Assembly: GCA_022451445.1 (NCBI GenBank)
Contig: JAKUSY010000002.1
Coordinates: forward strand, 1-8,692
Direction: 5' to 3'
Length of the DNA: 8,692 nt
From: Planctomycetota bacterium
GTDB lineage: Bacteria > Planctomycetota > UBA8108
How positions within the stretch are numbered: position 1 is the first letter of the stretch; each line of letters begins with the position of its first letter. The translations under genes were made by a program, and so were the position numbers. Below the pieces are notes generated by a model. It worked only from the letters and a program-made list of their open reading frames with translations. It was not told the origin of the DNA and searched no databases. Shown piece by piece: positions 5,753-8,692 of the stretch.

Positions 5753-7618
5753 TTATTCCTCTGCCTGTTCGGCAGAATCATCACCGGCGGCATCTTCCGC
5801 GGGAGCCTCAGCCTCGGCATCTTCGACAGCGGGCTCTTCCGCGCTCTCTTCGGCAGCAGGAGCCTCGGCATCTTCGGCAGCGGGCTCTTCCGCACTCTCT
5901 TCGGCAGCGGGCTCTTCCGCGCCTTCTGCGGGAGCTACTTCACCTTCGACAGCCGAAGCAGACTCGATGAGGCCTCCGCCCCCGGCCTCCTTGAGACTGA
6001 GACCGATCTTGCGAGCCTCGGGATCGACTCGAATGATTTTCACCAAGACCTTGTCCCCGGTATTGACCACCTCCTCCGCCGAGCCGACCTTCTGCTCCGC
6101 CAGCTCCGAGATGTGCAGCAGTCCCTCGAGATTCTCTTCCAGCTCGACAAATACGCCGAAATTCGTGATCTTGGTAACCGTTCCATCCACGAGCATCTCG
6201 ACCCGATATTTCTCCGGTATCTCCTTGTCCCAGGGATCTTCCTCGAGTTGCTTGAGCCCAAGGGCAATCCTCTTTCGATCCTGGTCCACATTGAGAACGA
6301 TCGCGCGAACAGAATCACCTTTCTGGACGATCTCGTTCGGATGGATCACCTTCTTCGTCCAGCTCATGTCAGCGACATGGAGAAGTCCGTCAATTCCATC
6401 CTCGAGCTCTACAAAGGCTCCGTAGTTGGTGAGATTGCGAACGATACCCTCGATGACCGTTCCGATCGGGAATTTTCCCGCCACGAGATCCCAGGGGTTC
6501 TGCCCGGTCTGCTTCATACCGAGGGAGATTTCCTGTTTCTCCTTCTTGATCTCCAATACCACCACATCGGCTTCATCTCCGATCGAGACCACCTGGTTGG
6601 GGTGGTTGATGCGCTTGGTCCAGGACATCTCAGAAATATGTACGAGACCTTCCACTCCAGGCTCGAGCTGGATAAAGGCGCCGTAGGAGAGCACGTTGAC
6701 GACCCGGCCCTGCACACGGCTTCCGACGGGATACTTCTCCTCTATATTCGCCCAGGGACTCTCTTCCAGCTGCTTGAGCCCCAGAGAGATGCGCTCTTTC
6801 TCCTTGTCGACCTTCAGAATCTTGACCTCGATCTCCTCGTCGATCTTGACGAGATCGCTCGGGTGGCTGATACGCCCCCAGCTCATATCGGTAATGTGAA
6901 GCAGCCCGTCAAGTCCTCCGAGATCCACGAAGGCCCCGAACTCGGTGATGTTCTTTACCACTCCCTTGCGAACCTGCCCGACCTCGATGCCATCGAGCAA
7001 CTCCATCTTCTGGGATTCACGCTGCTCTTCGATGAGCCTTCGGCGGGAAACGACTATGTTCATGCGCGCCTCATCGATCTTGATGATCTTGCACGTCATC
7101 TCCTGCCCGATGTACTCGGAAATATCTCCCGTCCGGCGAATACCGATCTGGGAAGCGGGCAAAAAGACAGGGACGCCGATCTCGATGAGCAGCCCGCCCT
7201 TGATCTTACGGATCACCTTGCCGGTGACCTCATCCCCCTCCTTGTTCGTGGCGACGACACGTTCCCAGCCACGCTGGCGATCGGCCTTGCGCTTGGAGAG
7301 CGCCACCAGTCCATCCTCATCCTCTACCGACTCGAGAAGGACCTCGACCTCGTCTCCCACACTGAGCTCAGAGGCGTTATCGAATTGCTCGAGAGGAACA
7401 GCCCCCTCGGATTTGTAGCCCACATCGATGATCGCCGAGTCGCCAATGATATTGACGATCTTGCCCTGGATTATCTTGTCCTGCTCAAAGCTGCAGACAG
7501 ATTGCTCGTAGGCCTCCTCAACCTCTTCATCGCCGAGGCCCTTCATGGCCTCCAATACCTGGGACTCTAATTCTTCTTCAGAAAGAGCTAACTGTTTGAC
7601 TAGGGGATTTACGGGCAT
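5753..7618 (-). CDS. rpsA: 30S ribosomal protein S1
   Basis: S1 binds single-stranded mRNA and helps load it on the 30S subunit. The 621-residue product holds six S1/OB domains at about residues 47-112, 129-196, 214-284, 299-371, 386-458 and 473-544. Domains 3-6 show the classic RNA-binding pattern (FGAFVDL-GGLDGLLHITDMSW, YGAFIQLEPGVEGLVHISEMSW and so on), while domains 1 and 2 are divergent, as in E. coli S1, where they bind the ribosome. Six domains match the E. coli form (557 residues). The extra length is a Gly linker (546-549) and an Ala/Glu/Asp/Pro-rich tail to the end. ATG 7618 starts MPVNPLVKQL; no clear Shine-Dalgarno precedes it. Its upstream neighbour is cmk, the common cmk-rpsA pair. 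Confidence 0.97.
   Translation of the reverse strand: MPVNPLVKQLALSEEELESQVLEAMKGLGDEEVEEAYEQSVCSFEQDKIIQGKIVNIIGDSAIIDVGYKSEGAVPLEQFDNASELSVGDEVEVLLESVEDEDGLVALSKRKADRQRGWERVVATNKEGDEVTGKVIRKIKGGLLIEIGVPVFLPASQIGIRRTGDISEYIGQEMTCKIIKIDEARMNIVVSRRRLIEEQRESQKMELLDGIEVGQVRKGVVKNITEFGAFVDLGGLDGLLHITDMSWGRISHPSDLVKIDEEIEVKILKVDKEKERISLGLKQLEESPWANIEEKYPVGSRVQGRVVNVLSYGAFIQLEPGVEGLVHISEMSWTKRINHPNQVVSIGDEADVVVLEIKKEKQEISLGMKQTGQNPWDLVAGKFPIGTVIEGIVRNLTNYGAFVELEDGIDGLLHVADMSWTKKVIHPNEIVQKGDSVRAIVLNVDQDRKRIALGLKQLEEDPWDKEIPEKYRVEMLVDGTVTKITNFGVFVELEENLEGLLHISELAEQKVGSAEEVVNTGDKVLVKIIRVDPEARKIGLSLKEAGGGGLIESASAVEGEVAPAEGAEEPAAEESAEEPAAEDAEAPAAEESAEEPAVEDAEAEAPAEDAAGDDSAEQAEE
5810..5911 (-). repeat. 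51-bp tandem duplication in the rpsA acidic tail
   Basis: Two adjacent 51-base copies (5810-5860 and 5861-5911) differ at three bases. They encode two 17-residue units, PAAEESAEEPAAEDAEA and the same with one Ala to Val, at residues 570-586 and 587-603 of S1. Fragments of the same motif continue on both sides. This looks like slippage-driven growth of a low-complexity tail. Confidence 0.9.
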
Positions 7619-7773
7619 TTACAACCAGACCTGGGAAAAGGACCCTGCGATTCGCTGTGATAAAAAAAAGAGGAAAAGGCAGGGGTTGGGGGTTAATGAA
7701 AACAAACACCTGGAACACAAACGGCCAATTTTCTCCGAATCCGGGTTAAAGACCACAGCTAAATCTCAAGCCA

Positions 7774-7851
7774 GCTGGGTTTTCTACGATTTGTGCCCCC
7801 TATGGTCCGAAAACCAGCCTCCAGGGACCGTTTGCGGTAGAAAAAACCCGC
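7774..7851 (-). repeat. long imperfect inverted repeat with nested hairpin in the rpsA leader
   Basis: On the minus strand GGGTTTTTTCTA (7849-7838) can pair with TAGAAAACCC (7786-7777), giving ten pairs with a two-T bulge, extended by GC/GC across one bulged base (7851-7850 with 7775-7774). Inside lies a second stem, GGTCC (7829-7825) with GGACC (7808-7804). The nested layout suggests a folded RNA element in the cmk-rpsA spacer. Many of the pairs are A-U, so stability needs to be computed. Confidence 0.4.
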
Positions 7852-7882
7852 CGCAATTGGGGTCGACCGATGTGGAAGGCGG
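7841..7882 (-). terminator. possible weak terminator after cmk
   Basis: Minus-strand CCGCC (7882-7878) can pair with GGCGG (7852-7848), which is followed by G and TTTTTT (7846-7841). The loop is 25 bases and contains the palindrome GGTCGACC. The stem is only 5 bp, so this is weak. It competes with TTGCGG (7856-7851) pairing to CCGCAA (7837-7832). Confidence 0.25.
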
Positions 7883-7912
7883 TGCCAAGCAGAGCCTCCT
7901 ACGTTCGGAATT

Positions 7913-8635
7913 TCAGGCGGACCATTTTTTTTCCACCTCACCTACGAGAAAATCGACTGTTTGTTCCGCGCTCAGCTCATCCGTGTTAACGATGAGGGCC
8001 CCCTCGGGAACGACCAGGGGTGAATTTTCGCGGCCCCTGTCCTTGCGATCGCGGGACTCGATCGCCTCGAGGATCTCTTCAAAACTCATGGAAGCTTCTG
8101 ACGCGCCCTGCTCCAGGAATCTTCGCCTCGCCCGCTCACGGGAACTCGCATCGAGGTAAAACTTCAGATCCGCATCGGGAAATACGACGCTCCCCATATC
8201 CCTGCCCTCGGCGACCACTCCAGCACCCTCCGCGCAGCTCCGCTGCAGATAGAGCAGGCCGCCGGTGTGTTCTCCATCATTGGCGCCCCGCCAGATATTG
8301 GAGGTCACCTCGGCGCTCTTGAGATCCCCGGAGATTTCCCGCTCTCCGATGAATACGAGCGTCCTCCCGCTGTCCGCGCCAGAATCGGACGGCTCATCCC
8401 TGAAGGTCAATTCAAGCCCGGCTATCAGTTCGAGGATGGCATCCCGACGTTCAAAAATCTCTTCGGTACCGCAGCCCTCGGCCGCAGCCCGCTCGATCGC
8501 CAGCAGTGTAACCGTCCTGTAGATAAAGCCGGAGTTGAGGTGAGGAAGATCCAGGCGCAAGGCAAGGAGCCTCGAGACCGTGCTCTTGCCGGCCCCGGCA
8601 GGCCCATCGATAGTGATGATCAGTCTCTCGACCAC
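7913..8635 (-). CDS. cmk: cytidylate kinase (divergent)
   Basis: Phosphorylates CMP and dCMP with ATP; cytoplasmic. The 240-residue product has the P-loop GPAGAGKST (11-19), the NMP-binding NSGFIYR (34-40), EGRDMGSVVFPDA (143-155), LDASSRERARRR (161-172) and the lid motif RDRKDRGRENSPL (195-207), in the E. coli Cmk order and near its 227 residues. Oddities: Asn34 replaces the Asp of the usual LD[ST]G motif (codon 8534-8536), Lys106 replaces the Arg of the I-R-[TS]-x-E-V motif, and the following segment (IWRGANDGEHTGG) is unlike the usual one. The P-loop and lid arginines are intact, so activity is still likely. The start is GTG, with GGGGAG 12 bases upstream. A potential upstream gene ends 4 bases before, and rpsA follows after the 294-base spacer. 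Confidence 0.93.
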   Translation of the reverse strand: MVERLIITIDGPAGAGKSTVSRLLALRLDLPHLNSGFIYRTVTLLAIERAAAEGCGTEEIFERRDAILELIAGLELTFRDEPSDSGADSGRTLVFIGEREISGDLKSAEVTSNIWRGANDGEHTGGLLYLQRSCAEGAGVVAEGRDMGSVVFPDADLKFYLDASSRERARRRFLEQGASEASMSFEEILEAIESRDRKDRGRENSPLVVPEGALIVNTDELSAEQTVDFLVGEVEKKWSA

Positions 8636-8639
8636 GGGA

Positions 8640-8692
8640 TCAATTGTCTCCCCTGAGCCTTGGCGGTTCGAGGGTGACGACCACGGGGGTAT
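8640..8692 (-). CDS. C-terminal end of an unidentified upstream gene (partial)
   Basis: One minus-strand frame from the window edge reads TPVVVTLEPPRLRGDN and stops at TGA 8642-8640, four bases before the cmk GTG. Its codons favour G/C in the third position more than the alternative frames do, and such tight spacing is typical of an operon. Sixteen residues are too few to identify; it does not look like the usual AroA C-terminus. It could also be noncoding. Confidence 0.4.
   Translation of the reverse strand, partial: TPVVVTLEPPRLRGDN

Larger units (their letters stand above)
7619..7912 (-). promoter_or_regulatory. cmk-rpsA spacer and probable rpsA leader
   Basis: These 294 bases between the cmk stop and the rpsA start contain no supported gene, although most other gaps in the window are under 40 bases. 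On the minus strand, in order, there are: a G+C-rich part with several inverted repeats (about 7774-7882), then a pyrimidine tract (about 7661-7685, including eight T at 7669-7662), then about 40 bases with no good Shine-Dalgarno before the ATG (closest AGGT, about 14 bases upstream). No convincing -35/-10 pair was found. The layout is compatible with a regulated S1 leader; autogenous control of rpsA through a structured leader lacking a canonical Shine-Dalgarno is known in E. coli. Confidence 0.45.

Noticed and set aside
5810..5911. The two 51-bp units as a CRISPR-like or intergenic repeat
   Set aside because: They are adjacent, without spacers, and in frame within the S1 coding tail.
5663..7570. 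635-residue plus-strand ORF opposite rpsA
   Set aside because: It is the antisense shadow of rpsA; the minus-strand frame encodes six clear S1 domains.
7771..7778. CCAGCTGG palindrome as an operator
   Set aside because: A single 8-base palindrome occurs often by chance in G+C-rich DNA and has no second copy nearby.
7545..8159. Plus-strand ORF across the cmk-rpsA spacer
   Set aside because: It overlaps both conserved minus-strand genes and reads as low-quality Ser/Arg-rich sequence with no ribosome site.

Overview
This window is an ordinary, tightly packed stretch of a G+C-rich bacterial chromosome holding core housekeeping genes, most in small operons. No rRNA or tRNA gene, CRISPR array, insertion sequence, phage gene or defence system is visible. 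The taxon cannot be fixed from the sequence alone. Weak hints of a planctomycete-like (PVC) or other deep-branching free-living bacterium are the GKGFYG form of PurN, a divergent ClpP, and an exported protein with HEAT/TPR-like helices and a WxxWW end. Standard code is in use: TAA and TGA both terminate intact genes here.

Plus-strand block (1-4302): the C-terminal two fifths or so of the replicative DNA polymerase III alpha subunit (dnaE), then a YggS-type PLP homeostasis protein, a small DUF167/YggU protein, a ClpP-type serine protease with an unusually acidic N-terminus, and phosphoribosylglycinamide formyltransferase (purN). The gaps are 38, 9, 154 and 28 bases. The 154-base gap before clpP holds a possible promoter and a 22-codon ORF with a good Shine-Dalgarno whose stop overlaps the clpP start (ATGA).

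Minus-strand block (8692-4319), read right to left: a few codons of an unidentified upstream gene, cytidylate kinase (cmk), a 294-base spacer with several inverted repeats, ribosomal protein S1 (rpsA; six S1 domains and an acidic repeat tail), and an exported protein of unknown function. This last gene converges on purN with 17 bases between the two stop codons. The cmk-rpsA pairing is a widespread bacterial arrangement.

The most notable anomaly is in purN. The reading frame is full length (212 codons, the family size) and conserved on both sides, but a single in-frame TAA at 4111-4113 sits where the family normally has Tyr (or Leu), directly before the catalytic Asp. It is either a one-base nonsense mutation, an assembly error or a recoded stop. 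Other points worth checking are the structured, Shine-Dalgarno-poor rpsA leader, the overlapping mini-ORF before clpP, and Cmk substitutions in the CMP-binding region. I did not find a convincing new biological system.
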